64,000 bases of DNA from Agrypnia vestita. Lineage: Eukaryota; Arthropoda; Insecta; Trichoptera; Phryganeidae. Below, piece by piece: positions 32,279 to 43,869 of this stretch (positions are counted from its first letter, which is position 1; every line of letters begins with the position of its first letter). A program made the position numbers and the translations under genes. Below the pieces are notes generated by a model that saw only the letters and a program-made list of their open reading frames with translations, was not told the DNA's origin and searched no databases. The stretch covers positions 47,077-111,076 of the forward strand of contig JADDOH010003968.1 of NCBI GenBank assembly GCA_016648135.1, read 5' to 3'.

Positions 32279-32961
32279 TTTTAGTTTGCATTGTTAAAGG
32301 AACTCGTTACATAACATATGCATAGTTGCTCTGTCTCTATAGTACTGTTTCGTTGACAGGTCGTTTTTTTTATAGGCTAAAATAACCACGGCTCGCTTTA
32401 ACGTTCCATTAACGCTTCAGGTATGTCTCGATTCATTTCGCCGCAATATGATGTCGTTTTACTAAGCAACCGAAAAGACATTAAAAGTTTAAAAAGGCCC
32501 GCTTAATGGCGCGAACATAACTCACGGAGATATAAACAAAATTATTTACTCATTACTCTATCACGTATGATAAGTTGCCGGGCGGGGGGGGGCTGGGCTC
32601 CTGGTGGGGTGGGGGGGGCGTGCTGTACGGAGCGGGGTTTTTTCGTTTCTTATCTCGGCAACGATTCGTTTGGCAGCCATTTTTTAGCGGCCACCGCAGT
32701 CGTTAATCGTTACGTCGATCGTTATGTATGGTTTGCGAGAGGCCGGATCGGCTCCTGCATCCGATCTGTGTTTCGGTGGGATGCTGTTGATAAAAATATA
32801 AATTATTTATTTATCGCGTCGGGATCGACGGTACGTTTATTCATATTTCTTCTCTCGCGCGTCCGGGATAAGCCCGGTTCTCGATATCTCCTTGCTGTTG
32901 GTTTGCTTAATAGCATTTTCTCTTTTGATTTAAAATTTATACCTACGTATGTGCTGTATAG
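32279..32961. other. Non-genic stretch with a G-rich run
   Basis: 32580-32620 contains several G runs (GGGCGGGGGGGG, GGGG, GGGGGGGG) able to form a G-quadruplex on the plus strand. The open frame over 32567-32971 is low-complexity at its start and has no recognised domain. Confidence 0.4.
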
Positions 32962-33465
32962 CATTAGCTAGTATTCGCACGCGTAGATTTTTAGTACCCT
33001 GTTTGGATCGTCATAGAACTTTCGCGAACCTTCTAGAACATTCTCCTTCCAGAACTTTCAAGAAATTTTTCGAATGTACAGGAACCTTCTAGACACACCG
33101 ACACATTCCGCCACTCAGTTTAGAACCATATAGAACATTCGGAAATTTTCTAGAACCTTACCCTTCCAGAACTTTCTAGAGCAGGTTTTTCCGGAACCTT
33201 CTAGACTCACCGACACAGTCGGTGCGACTATTTTGAAACAACCTGAAGCATTTACGGCCTTCCCATAACAAAACAATGTGCTAGAAAGGACATTTTCGTC
33301 ACCAACTCCCACCCACGCACAGCCACCCCCATCAAACTCGCATATTTTCGATGTGACACCAAAGGCTATCGACTACCATAACCACCGGTGGGTGGTTGTG
33401 GAGAAAACTTGGCGGGTAGGGAAACACGGGTTTCTTTTTATATATATATATATATATATATAGAT
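32962..33465. mobile_element. Heat-shock-element-rich dispersed repeat HS1, copy 1
   Basis: It is about 500 bp and collinear with 49750-50253, from CGCGTAGATTTTTAG to GGGAAACACGGGTTTCTTTT followed by a (TA)n run (33438-33462). It contains dense alternating GAA/TTC pentamers. A small palindrome AACCACCGGTGGGTGGTT lies near its 3' end. It has no coding capacity. It could be a non-autonomous Helitron or SINE-like element. No diagnostic Helitron 3' end was found, so the class is open. Confidence 0.75.
33015..33074. promoter_or_regulatory. Array of perfect heat-shock elements (HSF binding sites)
   Basis: Six strictly 5-bp-spaced inverted pentamers occur: GAA 33016, TTC 33021, GAA 33026, TTC 33031, GAA 33036, TTC 33041. 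After a 1-bp phase shift there are four more: TTC 33047, GAA 33052, TTC 33057, GAA 33062. Heat-shock factor trimers bind three such units. Further two- and three-unit sites follow at 33081, 33133, 33164 and 33193. Whether HSF binds here in vivo is unknown. Confidence 0.75.
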
Positions 33466-34435
33466 TGTATAAAATATTAAATTGTTAATTTGTAATGCTG
33501 TGTAATTTTCTTTCAATATTTTTTGCTTTTTAAAAATTTTATTATATATTTTGTAATTTATATTTTATTTCGATTTTTTTTTTTGCTTTACCTCACTTTA
33601 CCGATAATTCTGTATTTCTGTTCCTAATTATTTTAACAAATTTAAATTTATTATATATTTGTTCGTTTAAAAATTTATTGTAATGTATATATACTAAATT
33701 ATATTCTTCTCTTTTTGATATGTAAATAGTCGACCGCCTTCAAACACGTAATCCCTAGCTAGGCAGTCGAAGTGTAATACAATTCATAAAATAACATATG
33801 AATAAAAAAACTATTATTTAAAAAAAAAACTGCCCTAGAACAGGTTTAACCAAGTGGGGCGTTATAAGCCGATGTAAAAAAGTGTCATAATATAAATTGT
33901 GTTAAATAAATAAAAAATATTTTTTTGTACCTATACAAATAACGTAGAGTAGCGTATTAGAAAGACCTTTTTTTTAACTGCGGAGACTTGTCGAATGTAA
34001 TATCGCGGCCCACCTCCGATCCGTCCCGCCTCACCGGCGAATGTACTACGTGGGTTTTCTAATTTATGTGCGGTGGGGGTCTGTGCCGGGGGGGGGGGTG
34101 GGGTCGAGCTAAATGTATTTTTAAATATCGCCAAATGCAATGGAACACATTGCGCTAAATAGCCCCCCCCCCCCGCCGATACCCAATATTAGCGGCGCCA
34201 CTGGGGTGGTGATTTTTTAAGAAAGATTTGCATGACTTATGCGGGTACCTACCCGCGTATTAAGTTTCACTCTCACTTTTTTCGCGGTGTCGTATCTACA
34301 TGAGAAATTTCCCCGCCCTTTTGAAATCCAGAGACAAATTTTAGAGTTTTTTCGGCTAATAAATTCAGCTGTCATTGTGTAATATATGGCTCGGTGTCGA
34401 AGACAGATTATGCATTAAATGTTTTCAGTTCATTT
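33466..34435. other. Non-genic stretch with G/C homopolymer runs
   Basis: AT-rich to 33960, then GC-rich. 34072-34104 has G runs (GGGGG, 11 Gs, GGGG) and 34162-34174 is a C run, both able to form quadruplex-type structures. No gene was recognised. Confidence 0.4.
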
Positions 34436-35200
34436 ATTTATTTATTTATTTTGGGGAAAATTAACAGTATATTAACATATTTACAGATATATAATATTGG
34501 ATTTTAAAATTATGCCAATTACAAATTTTTAGAACATAGTTTATTAGAATATGGTAATTTATTAGAACAAGTGTGACGTAGTAAAATATATTTTTTTAAT
34601 TATTTTAACAGTGAGTAGAGAGTGTAGGGGTAATGTGGGACGGGAGTAGAAGGCAAGATAAATTGTACGAATTAGTTTGGGTGCGGTTGTGTAGATATTG
34701 TTTGTTTTATGTTTCTTATCGTTGAGTTGAAAATGTCAATGTGGTGGTGATAGTTTGTGTTAAATGAATATGTGGGTCTGTACATGAAGGAGTTTTGTTT
34801 TGAGTTGGTCTTACAAAATGGGAGATGAAAGGTAGGTGAATGTCTGTTATTGCGAGTTGGGATGTTGAAAGATATCCATTGAAGAAGTTCCGGACTATCA
34901 ACTAGATTGTGTGTTATTTTGAGTAACATCACCGTGTCAGCTGTGTCTCTTCGACAAGTTAGAGTCTGCATGTTAACAAACTTCGCAGAGTCTTCATTGC
35001 TTAAATGAGATCTAAATTCATACTGCCGATATGGTTTGAGAAACTTATGGTTCGTGGAAAAGTGGCGTATACAAAGCAAGGGAAGATTGCCAAGACGATG
35101 GAGTAACCAAATAGTGGTGTCAGGTGGTGCTTGCAATCTCGTCCTATAACACGCCGCCTAGGGTGTAGGGAACGAGAAGGCTGGTGGAGCATTAGCGATA
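34436..35200 (-). mobile_element. 3' end of a non-LTR retrotransposon (family E, Jockey/CR1-like)
   Basis: The minus strand reads open for 154 codons: SNEDSAKFVNMQTLTCRRDT, then LLKITHNLVDSPELLQWISF, then a terminal HHHIDIFNSTIRNIK. This is the post-RT region of Jockey/CR1-type elements (L..RR...D...L.K..N..I..PELL..I.FN.P). A 3' untranslated region follows with the shared block ATGCCAATTACAAATTTTT (plus strand about 34513) and ends in an (AAAT)n tail (34436-34453). A second copy is at 41650-42260. RT core and endonuclease are absent. Confidence 0.8.
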
Positions 35201-35229
35201 GTCAGGGAGGCATCATTCGCAGCAAAATA

Positions 35230-36395
35230 AGGTTTTGGAACTTATGCAGATTTGCAATGGTGACACGTAGGTACATGTCGCAGACATTATAGTTTAAATA
35301 ATGCATTTTTGACTAACCAAATTTCAAAAGCCTTTCCTAGGTTTCGAATTTTATCTGAGCGAATGTGTATGCCACACCGGTTTGCGGAATTCTTTCAAAT
35401 ATACCTTCGGTTCTTGGTATTTTCACTAGTACATCTCGGGATTGTGATGACCTTTCAATTTCAATTACAGCTTTTTTATTTTATTTATTAGACACTAACA
35501 TGATAATAGGTACATGATACTCTGATAAAAAACATTATAAGTGAAGACTATGCCCATTATCCCAATTACAAGTGTCTTCGGCACGCTCTAGTAACATGTA
35601 TATTTGCATTTAAGTGTATTTTACATGTACATTTATGTGTATTGTATATTTAGTGTTTGAATGTAGTGCGATTAGTATTTAATAAATAATTGATTTTGTG
35701 GATCTATAGGTTCAGGTCATCGTTTAGAAAATGGATGTTTTTTATGAGTGAGTTTTTGAACGATGATAAGGTATCTGCAGAAATATCAGCATCAATGTTA
35801 GGGTCAGCTTCTTTTCGTCATTCTTTATTTCGACTGCAATAAAATACTGTAGTACTGTAATTTAAGTGTTTATTTTTATGGAATGGATATGCAAAATTTC
35901 GGATACTACCAAACAATTTCTATCGTACATTTTCCATCTTGAGTCCATGTCCACGAGACAGTCGGTCATATTTACAGTATTTAATATTTTATCTATTACT
36001 CTACACCCGCCGTATTCTCAACAGCGACAACTCCGCCGGGGACATAACGCGGCCCGCCGTAAATCGCGGGACGATATCTCATCTTCGATTAAATTGAAAA
36101 ATAAATTCCAGCAAACAAATTTTGTCGAATCGCGTCCTGCTCGCGAAATAAAACAAGGCATCGTATCTGTCGGGGGCGATCGTGTCCGCGTATTAGCCGC
36201 GGCACCGGCGGACCGCGCGCCGCCATCTTGGCCACTTTTGACATAACAATAGGCGGGAACGTCTCACGCCGGGATTGGTCGGGCGGGTGTAGATAGATGC
36301 GCGAAACCGGTCAGTTGCGGACTATTTTACAAGAGCCTCCGACGGAGATCTTCAAAGGGATTAAACCAGATGTAGATTACCAAATATAAAACATC
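35230..36395. other. Non-genic stretch with a GC-rich island
   Basis: 36040-36330 is GC-rich and single-copy. The remainder is AT-rich. The 126-codon frame at 35866-36246 runs across both compositions and has no domain, so it is taken as chance. Confidence 0.3.
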
Positions 36396-37155
36396 GTTGA
36401 CAAACTATAATATACGGATAGCAATGAGCTGGGCTGCTTTTGGCAAACTCAAACATATCTTCGAGAACAAAGAGATCACAATTAGCCTAAAAAAGCCTTT
36501 GACTCATGCATACTGCCAGTGATGACGCATGGACTGGAGACTATGGCCCTTACAAAGAAAAGTGTAGAAAAGCTCAAATGCACGCAACGATCCATGGAGA
36601 GATCCATGCTTGGAGTAAGCCTAAGAGATGACGAAATGACGAAATAAGGCGCAGAACTAGAGTAGTGGATATCATGGATCGCGTAGCGAAGCTAAAATGG
36701 CAGTGGGCAGGACATGTTGCAAGGCAGGATGCTACAAGAGTACATGAGTATAGATGCCAATGTTTTAAATGGCGGGTTTTTTCTCCACCTTCTTTGGCGT
36801 TTAAGGAAAGTTTTACACAAATTTCGTATGTTTTTATCGCTTTTAATTTATTTGAATATTAGTTTTATTTTTAACAAACAGACCAATAGCAATAATACAT
36901 TGGCATTCAGGAACTGGGCAATGGGCAGGACACGTTGCAAGACAGGATATTACAAGATGGCCTCCCAGAGTTCTGAAATGGAGACCTTGGGAGAATAAAA
37001 GAGGCATCGGAAGACCTCAAAAGAGATGGGCCGATGATATAGCCGCTGTGGGGGGAAAGAAATGGCTACATTTAGCAAACAACAATGAAGGATGGAAAGG
37101 GAAGGAAGAGGCCTATATCCAGGAGTAGAGAGACGAAGGCTGATGAAGAAGAATA
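36396..37155 (+). mobile_element. Non-LTR retrotransposon (family C, RTE-like) 3' region, rearranged
   Basis: Readable pieces include AMSWAAFGKLKHIFENKEI, then MTHGLETMALTKKSVEKLK, then AKLKWQWAGHVARQDATR and a terminal KEEAYIQE-like tail. The final RTE block WAGHVARQD occurs twice, at 36705-36740 and 36923-36957, separated by about 180 bp of unrelated AT-rich sequence. This is therefore two overlapping fragments, or an insertion with partial duplication. Several frameshifts are present. The tail GATGAAGAAGAAT ends it. Another copy of the family is at 21221-21465. Confidence 0.7.
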
Positions 37156-37159
37156 ATTT

Positions 37160-38745
37160 GTTACTGACTTACCTACCCTCTGGGAGATTAGAATCCCTGG
37201 CTGTTAGTTTTTAACCATTATTTTCTCTCTGTACATTTATCTGTGGATTAACAATCAAAATATAAACCACTTTATTTGTGACTATAGGTGGTTTTCCATC
37301 ACTAGGCGTTATCGCCGGAACGGTACATAACACTAAACACTAATACTATCTAACTACTGCTTCTGCTTTCTGTCTTCTTATTTTTTATATATGTATTATA
37401 TAGGATTCTAAGGTATCAAGGGCATAGGAAGATAGACATACACACCAGAAATTTGGTGCTGGTGGAGTATTCTACAAATATCATGAAAAGTTCACCAAAC
37501 AAATAGCTCCAACAAATAAACGCTGCCCAACCGCAGAGCTACACGTTATTGGACGCTTTGGACTATCACAAGGCACGATGGAGCGATCAGTGATGCCAAG
37601 TATAGTAGAGGATCGCTGATAAGTGAGACAGATCTGATCAAGTTTGTAACTGATGCGACAGAACTAAAATGACGACGTTGGACAGTTTTAGTTGTAATGG
37701 CGCCACTATCGTCACGATGATCACGATTCCTTTGCGTGTCTAGGGATGCTGTTTATCTCGTCTACCGCGTCTCGGGGGTAAAGTTTCATTCACAAGCACA
37801 TACCATCAGTTTATTGTGGTTTTATACCGCTTGTTTGTGTGATCACAAGGCGTTAGTACGATAATATCAAAAAGGAAGTATTTAGTATTCATAAAAATAT
37901 ACGTAGCGGTTTTGCGTTACATTGATATTGAGAAAGAAGGAAGGGACATGCTGGATGCCTTCGAGATGTGTATCCCGTGCTTTGCGAGATATACAAATGT
38001 CGCTATCCTCCAAGAATTAATTGAATTAATACTTCTTTAAACGCTACTAATGACTTGATCAAGACCAGGAGAAATGGAGACGCAGCGGTATGCAGCGCAC
38101 ACAAGCAAAAAGCCGTACACTACTAAAGATTCTGCGAAACAAATATTAATTTAGTAATCCCTATCTAATGAAAAAACTGATTTAAAATTTTAACCGTAAT
38201 CCGTGACGATTGCAGTTTTTATTTTCAACTGCTCCTGTATACTTCTTCGTATCAGTGCTTCTCCTATTTTACTTGTTTGTGCGTATCGAATTTGTGTCTT
38301 GAATCTGTAAGACAGGTGTACTGAATTGAATATTTTCCTACTGAAACCGCGCGCACGTCGGTCAGTTATATCATCGCCACAGATACGACATTGCTGATTC
38401 CATGTTTATTGACATGTTTTGTGTGTATTCCAACTGTAAATTTTGCGATGGGTCATTTTATATCATCTACTAATAGAGTGGCATTGTTTTTACTGATCAT
38501 TACTTTTATTTTGATTTTACTTTTACTTTTATTTCATTAATTACATTAATAAATACATTGTCATTGGCATCATAATTTTTTTATTGATTGTTTCTCGTTT
38601 TTCGCAAAGTAAAAAAAACGTATTATTGAAATTATTCCAATTCCCGTTTTAATTGTATATAAAGTATATACAATTAAATCCTATTATCGTAATAGTAATT
38701 GTACTTAAGTAACGATAGTAAGGTTTAAGAAACATACGATATACT
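37160..38745. other. Non-genic stretch
   Basis: No gene was recognised. 37440-37560 can be read as GAGGVFYKYHEKF...CPTAELHVIG, faintly like an RNase H fold fragment of a retroelement, but too weak to call. Confidence 0.25.
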
Positions 38746-39097
38746 TAACTGTAACTGGTTGCGGATATGTCTATGTCCAAACACTTTTGTGGCATATTTA
38801 ACTGTAATTTCGGATATTTTATACGAACCGTATGTTTTTTCGAGAGAAAATTCTCGACGTTTCGTTGAATTCTTGTTCAACGTCACCAGGAGGACGACCT
38901 TTACCCGCGGAGGTAGAGGGCGGACTGATTACTGCTTTCGAGGGCGTAAATTATATGCACGCCCTCGAAAGCAGTAATCAGTCGCGGGTAATGGTCGTCC
39001 TCCTAATGACGTTGAATAATAATTCAACAAAACGTCGAGAATCGTCTCTCGGAAAAACACACGGTTCGTATAAAATATCCGCAACCAGTTACAGTTA
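38746..39097. mobile_element. Palindromic foldback with hammerhead-like motifs in both arms
   Basis: The outer inverted repeat TAACTGTAACTGGTTGCGGA (38746) is mirrored by TCCGCAACCAGTTACAGTTA (ending 39097). The centre is the perfect palindrome CGAGGGCGT...ACGCCCTCG near 38939-38967. Each arm holds a GTTGAA..TTCAAC stem beside CTGGTGA (minus, 38883-38889) or CTAATGA (plus, 39003-39009), then GAAACGTCGAGAA or AAAACGTCGAGAA. Both hammerhead cores are therefore mutated. The left arm has a local duplication of the AACTGTAA...CGGATAT block. A half copy with an intact core lies at 22690-22826. Confidence 0.75.
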
Positions 39098-39742
39098 AAT
39101 ACGTCTAACGACCGTAATAACAACCTTAACTCTTTAATAACAAACGAGATAGTAAGTGGCATTGTTGCAAGGGGAAATTCGGTACTCGTTGGTATGTTGG
39201 CAGACTCGTAAATATCATTGGCGTTATTGGTGGCTCGCCACCCACTCCAGGTGAGCAGGGCGCAGGGAACAGGGAACAGGGAACAGGCGCTCAGGGTCTA
39301 CTGCGGACGCCATAAATCTGGGTCCACACCAGCAGCGTGCGGCGCTGAATAAATCCTAAAGAACGAATATCCTATTTATTAGGAAAAGCCTTCCGCTAAC
39401 GGGTTTCGGGAATCCAGTGTAATGTATGCCACTGCCGCCTGTATTTATTGCGCCTAACGGATTTCTGTATAATTTATCATCTTTTATCGCGAGTTCTAAA
39501 GATTTCCCTTGAATCACATTTTCATTATTTGCGACATTTGCTACACGCGAATTATCATACACATAAAGTAATTTTTAAATGAATGCTGCAAAATAACCAT
39601 CATTAAAAAAATACGTGTTAATTATCGATTTCATTATGTTTTACTTCCTACTTAGTTTTCAATATTTATCAACCATTTAATTTTCATATATATTCAAGAA
39701 CACATTCATATTTGTGAAGTTTTAATTTTTAGAACAAAGTTA
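39098..39742. other. Non-genic stretch with short tandem words
   Basis: ACAGGGAACAGGGAACAGG at 39268-39286 is a short tandem run. No gene was recognised. Confidence 0.3.
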
Positions 39743-39881
39743 AAACCAAATTAATTAATCAATTAGAAAGACATACAGAAAAATCTAATTCACGAAAAAA
39801 TATTAGGCTTTATCACTATTTTTTCGTGAATTTGATTTTTCTGTATGTCTTTCTAATTGATTAATTAATTTGGTTTTAAAA
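39743..39881. repeat. Perfect-looking hairpin with about 60-bp arms
   Basis: AAACCAAATTAATTAATCAA...TTCACGAAAAAATA on the left is mirrored by TATTTTTTCGTGAA...TTGATTAATTAATTTGGTTT on the right, with a loop of roughly 15 bp. It is a near-perfect single hairpin of about 140 bp without coding content. Confidence 0.85.
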
Positions 39882-39989
39882 ATTTAATTTTCAATTTTAA
39901 AAAAAGATTACGTTCATCCCTGAGCACGCGCCTTCTAAGTGAAACGTATTTTTCTATTACATTTTGATTTTCATTGAAAGTTCTATTTT

Positions 39990-40330
39990 TTTTCAATTGA
40001 TTCAGCAACGTTGAAATTTAGGACTTTCTATTTTACACATAAATAATTTTTGTCTGAAATTGAATAATTTAGAATCATTAGAAATTAGTAAAGCATATAG
40101 TCGACAAAATATTATTAATAATCAATTAAATTTAACTACTAGCCCAATTTTAAAAAAATTTCCAGTAATTGTGAGTAATCAAGAACTTAAACTTAAAATA
40201 ATTTAGAAAAACAAAAGATATTATTCATTTTAATATTTTGATATTTGTAAAATACTCTGACATTGGAAAGGTTTTTCCCAAACATGTAGGTTTAATTAAT
40301 AAAAAATATAAGTAGATAATACTACTAAGT
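39990..40330. repeat. Decayed relative of the 3850-4425 foldback
   Basis: It shares GGACTTTCTATTTT.CA.ATA, AATATTATTAATAATCAATT and ACTACTAGCCCAATTTTAAA (compare 4060-4260 reversed). It ends with GGAAAGGTTTTTCCCAAACATG, a broken version of the hammerhead right half. Only one arm is clear. Confidence 0.55.
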
Positions 40331-40334
40331 AGAT

Positions 40335-41086
40335 ACAAGTATTATTTTTTTAATTTTAATTCTATTAGAGGAGAATTTTGAATGTGTAATATTTTTAATT
40401 GAAATTTTTTTTTATCTATTTTAAAGCCCAAACATAGAGATGACAATACATCACAGGCTCCATCTGATATCGCCCAGGATAAGCACAAGAATGGGAGCGG
40501 AGTCAGCATAACATATGGATGACTTCCGCGCCTAACCCCAAAAAAACTACATATATAGTATTGCCATAAATATTTATGAAAACCTTGTTACTGCGTGCCA
40601 AAAAACTTAAGCAGTGAATGCGTCACAACCAAAAAAATGTCGAGGAATTAAAGACGTATTAGCAAAAGGGACATTTTAATAAGCGGGTGTATCTTTAAAC
40701 GCCTCCGCAAATTATTTCATTGAATCCGAGGGTTCGAAATATTGTGCCTCCGGGCCACCCGGTTGGAAGGAAGTAAGTGAGAAATTGACTGCGGGCAATT
40801 ACCGCCTCTAATTTATATCACCGCGCTCCGCCTTTAGGGTGTTAATCGCGTTCATTGGCACGCTCAATTAGGATGTTCTTACCGGCAACGCTTGTTAAAC
40901 GTTACCGTACGAAAATTAAGGCCGGCACACGGCTGCCCGAAAAAAATATAATTATATAAATATTTTAATTACATGTTCCAAAAAATGCTCAAAGGCTGTC
41001 ATTAGTTATTATAGAGAGAGGGTTAGGTATGCAAATGTAACGAAATGGAAAAATATTGGTTCTAGATATTTTAATTCAGTGTAAAC
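40335..41086. other. Non-genic stretch with a GC-rich island
   Basis: 40640-40950 is a GC-richer single-copy island, possibly conserved non-coding DNA by its composition. No exon was recognised. Confidence 0.3.
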
Positions 41087-41273
41087 ATCTTTCCATTTAA
41101 GAAAGACAATCGAATTAGTATGTGTAAGACGTGCGTACGAGGCACATTGTTTCGTTGTGTTGGTGTTTATACCCGTAGACACCAACACAACGAAACAATG
41201 CACGTCGTATGCACGGCTTACGCATACAAATTCGATTGCATGTGTAAGCCGTATTCTTAAATGGAAAGATGTT
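41087..41273. repeat. Hairpin with about 80-bp imperfect arms
   Basis: The outer AACATCTTTCCATTTAAGAA is mirrored by TTCTTAAATGGAAAGATGTT. The inner CATTGTTTCGTTGTGTTGGT (41148) is exactly mirrored by ACCAACACAACGAAACAATG (ending 41200). The loop is about 12 bp. Confidence 0.85.
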
Positions 41274-41649
41274 ATATTATTTATTGATTTAGCATTAACT
41301 TTGTGGGATGACATGATAATTTATATATAAAAGAAACTTGTATAAGACCACTTTTGAGTTTAAGTTATACACAGTTATAAAATATGGAAAGATGTTTACG
41401 TTTTGATATATTTGGCGACCAGATATGAAGAATCAAAGTATCTTTATTACAACGATACAATCGTCTATCTCCTCTCAAGTCTAGTAACCTCAATAGGTGA
41501 AACCTATTGACTGTTGAAATGTGTATTTTCAATTTATCTTAATTCTCCAAATGTATTCACGGTGTGCTATGAGATTCATTGATTGTTTCTAACTACAATT
41601 AACATCTAATTTATAGTCGCGCTGTTTCTTCACAGATATAAAGCAATAA

Positions 41650-42260
41650 TTTATTTATTTATTTATTTTAATTTGGGGCAAATTAACAGCAAAACAATCT
41701 TAAAAATATGAAATAATGGTTTTTACAATTATGCCAATTACAAATTTTCCACTGAATTTAAAAATTTACTTTAACTTACTTTAATAGCGAATGGAGAGGG
41801 TGGAGGGGAATGTGGGACGGGAGTAGAAATTGTTTGTTTTATGTTTCTTATTGTTGCGTTGAAAATGTCAATGTGGTGATAGTTTGTGTTAAATGAATTT
41901 GTGGATCTGTACATAAAGGAGTTTTGTTTTGAGTTGGTCTTATAAAAGGGGAGATGAAAAGTAGGTGAATATCTGTTATTGCGAGTTGGGATGTGGTAAG
42001 GTATTTGTTGAAGAAGTTCCGGACTATCAACTAGATTGTGTGTTATTTTGAATAGCGTCAGCTATGTTTCTTCGACGAGTTAGGGTCTGCATGTTAAAAA
42101 ACTTCGCAGAGTCTTCATTGCTTATATGAGATCTAAATGAACGGAGGTCTAGGTATCTTAGGAATCTGTTTTGGACGCTTTCAATTCTATTTTCGTGTAG
42201 TGCATAACCTGGATTCCACACCTGAGATGCATATTCTAAAATACTACGAACATATTTCCT
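41650..42260 (-). mobile_element. 3' end of a non-LTR retrotransposon (family E), second copy
   Basis: The minus strand gives SILEYASQVWNPGY, ENRIESVQNRFLRYL and SNEDSAKFFNMQTLTRRR, then a frameshift into a region matching 34716-34901, and finally the shared untranslated block and an (AAAT)n tail (41650-41666). It extends slightly further 5' than the 34436 copy: VWNP.Y..H...IE.VQ..FLR is the conserved motif after the RT domain of Jockey/CR1-like elements. It is frameshifted and dead. Confidence 0.8.
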
Positions 42261-42264
42261 GAAA

Positions 42265-43500
42265 CTATTAGGTTCCTATTAGGTGCATACATCGTCAACA
42301 ATAAGTACATATATCCCAAAGTTTCTATGAGGTCGTCATCCCACATTCGATCATGCCAGATTCTCTTCAGGGAACTCCATATATTTTATTTATCTTCCCA
42401 CACGGTCCCACACGCCTAAAATATGATATCTTTGATTTATTTTCTTAATCTTTTCGACTATTATGGCAATCGCATTCATTTTTAGCTTATAACGATGCAC
42501 TCCAACAAAGAAAATAATTGTAAATTGATAAATTCAACAAATATGTCACAAAAATACAATACGAGGTTCTATAAATTTGAACAAAAAAAAAACATGTTCA
42601 TTTACTTGTCATTATAAGATTTTCTGCAATTCATTACAATGGCGTTGTATTTTTAATTTATTTTTATTAAAAACAATTTTTGATAGCAGCCCTGCTTAAA
42701 AAGTATCCTCCTTCTACGCCATCAAGATACGCTTCATCTTCACAACAGCCTCCACATCTCCAGCAATGCAACGCTCTCCGTGCGATGGAGAGATTCTTGT
42801 ATCTGATCGATTTATTACATTTTCCGCTCATAATGCACGGTAACCGCTCATTTTATGAACTTAAAGTTCTCGCATCGTGAAACTAATTTTCGGAACTGCC
42901 GAGTCCAAATATCATCTCTCGGCTTTCAGTCTATTACTCTCGAAACTTAAGTAGTAAAATACAAAAATTTTAATAAACTCACCTAGAGGTAACGTAGTTT
43001 ATATTTTTGCTCAATTTAATGAACATCGTTAATAATCTCTAACGTTAACGTAATATCTATCAATAATATAATTCATGTGTCATATAAAGAAGACGTAGAA
43101 AAATGTGTATTGCAATTCTCGGCAAATCAAATTTGATTTATTATAACTTGAAACATAGCCTATAAATTTATAGAAAACTTGATTGTAGAAGGGACAGATA
43201 CATAAAATCTATAAAATCGGTACATTTTAAATTAGTAGTCCTCGGTGACTGCATTCAAAACATTTTGTTATTTTTTTTGGATATTGCTGCCTTTGCTTTT
43301 ACACCCCACATATCAACGGCTCCTACGTATAATAACGTAACCCACAAAATTCAATTTTACAGGAGAAGGATTTGAACATATTTTCGTCCGGTATAAATCT
43401 AAATATTGCCCAATTTTTTTGAAATTTCGTTTAAATATTTTACTTTATACTGTAGTTTCATAAATAATCACAAAAAAGTCGAAATTATTAGAGGTTTTTG
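42265..43500. other. Non-genic stretch
   Basis: AT-rich, with no recognised gene or repeat. Confidence 0.3.
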
Positions 43501-43509
43501 TAGAAATGC

Positions 43510-43842
43510 ACATACGATATTATACTTCGGAAAAGATGTGACGTAAAATATCGTATAAATGACTTACATCATTTAACTTCGGAAAAGACGCGACGTAAAA
43601 TATCGTAAGTGTTACATACGATAATTTTCTTATGTTATTTTCTCACGCATATTATCGTAAGTGTTACATACGATAATTATCTTATGTTATTTTCCCACGC
43701 ATATTATCGTAAGTGTTACATACGATAATTATCTTATGTTATTTTCCAACGTATGTTATCGTAAGTGTTACATACGATAAAATTATCTTATGTTATTTTC
43801 CAACGCAAATTATCGTAAGTGTTACATACGATAGTATACTTC
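43510..43842 (+). repeat. 52-bp tandem array in which every unit carries an inverted repeat
   Basis: TATCGTAAGTGTTACATACGATA begins units at 43601, 43653, 43705, 43757 and 43811, giving periods of 52, 52, 52 and 54. Each unit contains TATCGTA mirrored by TACGATA and ends TCTTATGTTATTTTCC.ACGCA. A related pair of units with CTTCGGAAAAGA.G.GACGTAAAATATCGTA lies upstream (43528-43605). Confidence 0.9.
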
Positions 43843-43869
43843 GTAAAAAAATATGTGATTATTTGAGAT

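Noticed and set aside
32567..32971. 134-codon frame starting with a glycine-rich stretch
   Set aside because: The start is a translation of G runs, and the rest has no family resemblance.
37440..37565. RNase H-like peptide GAGGVFYKYHEKF...PTAELHVIG
   Set aside because: Too short and missing the catalytic DEDD pattern; not enough to call.
43510..43842. CRISPR-like array
   Set aside because: Whole units repeat including spacers, the genome is eukaryotic, and spacers are not unique.
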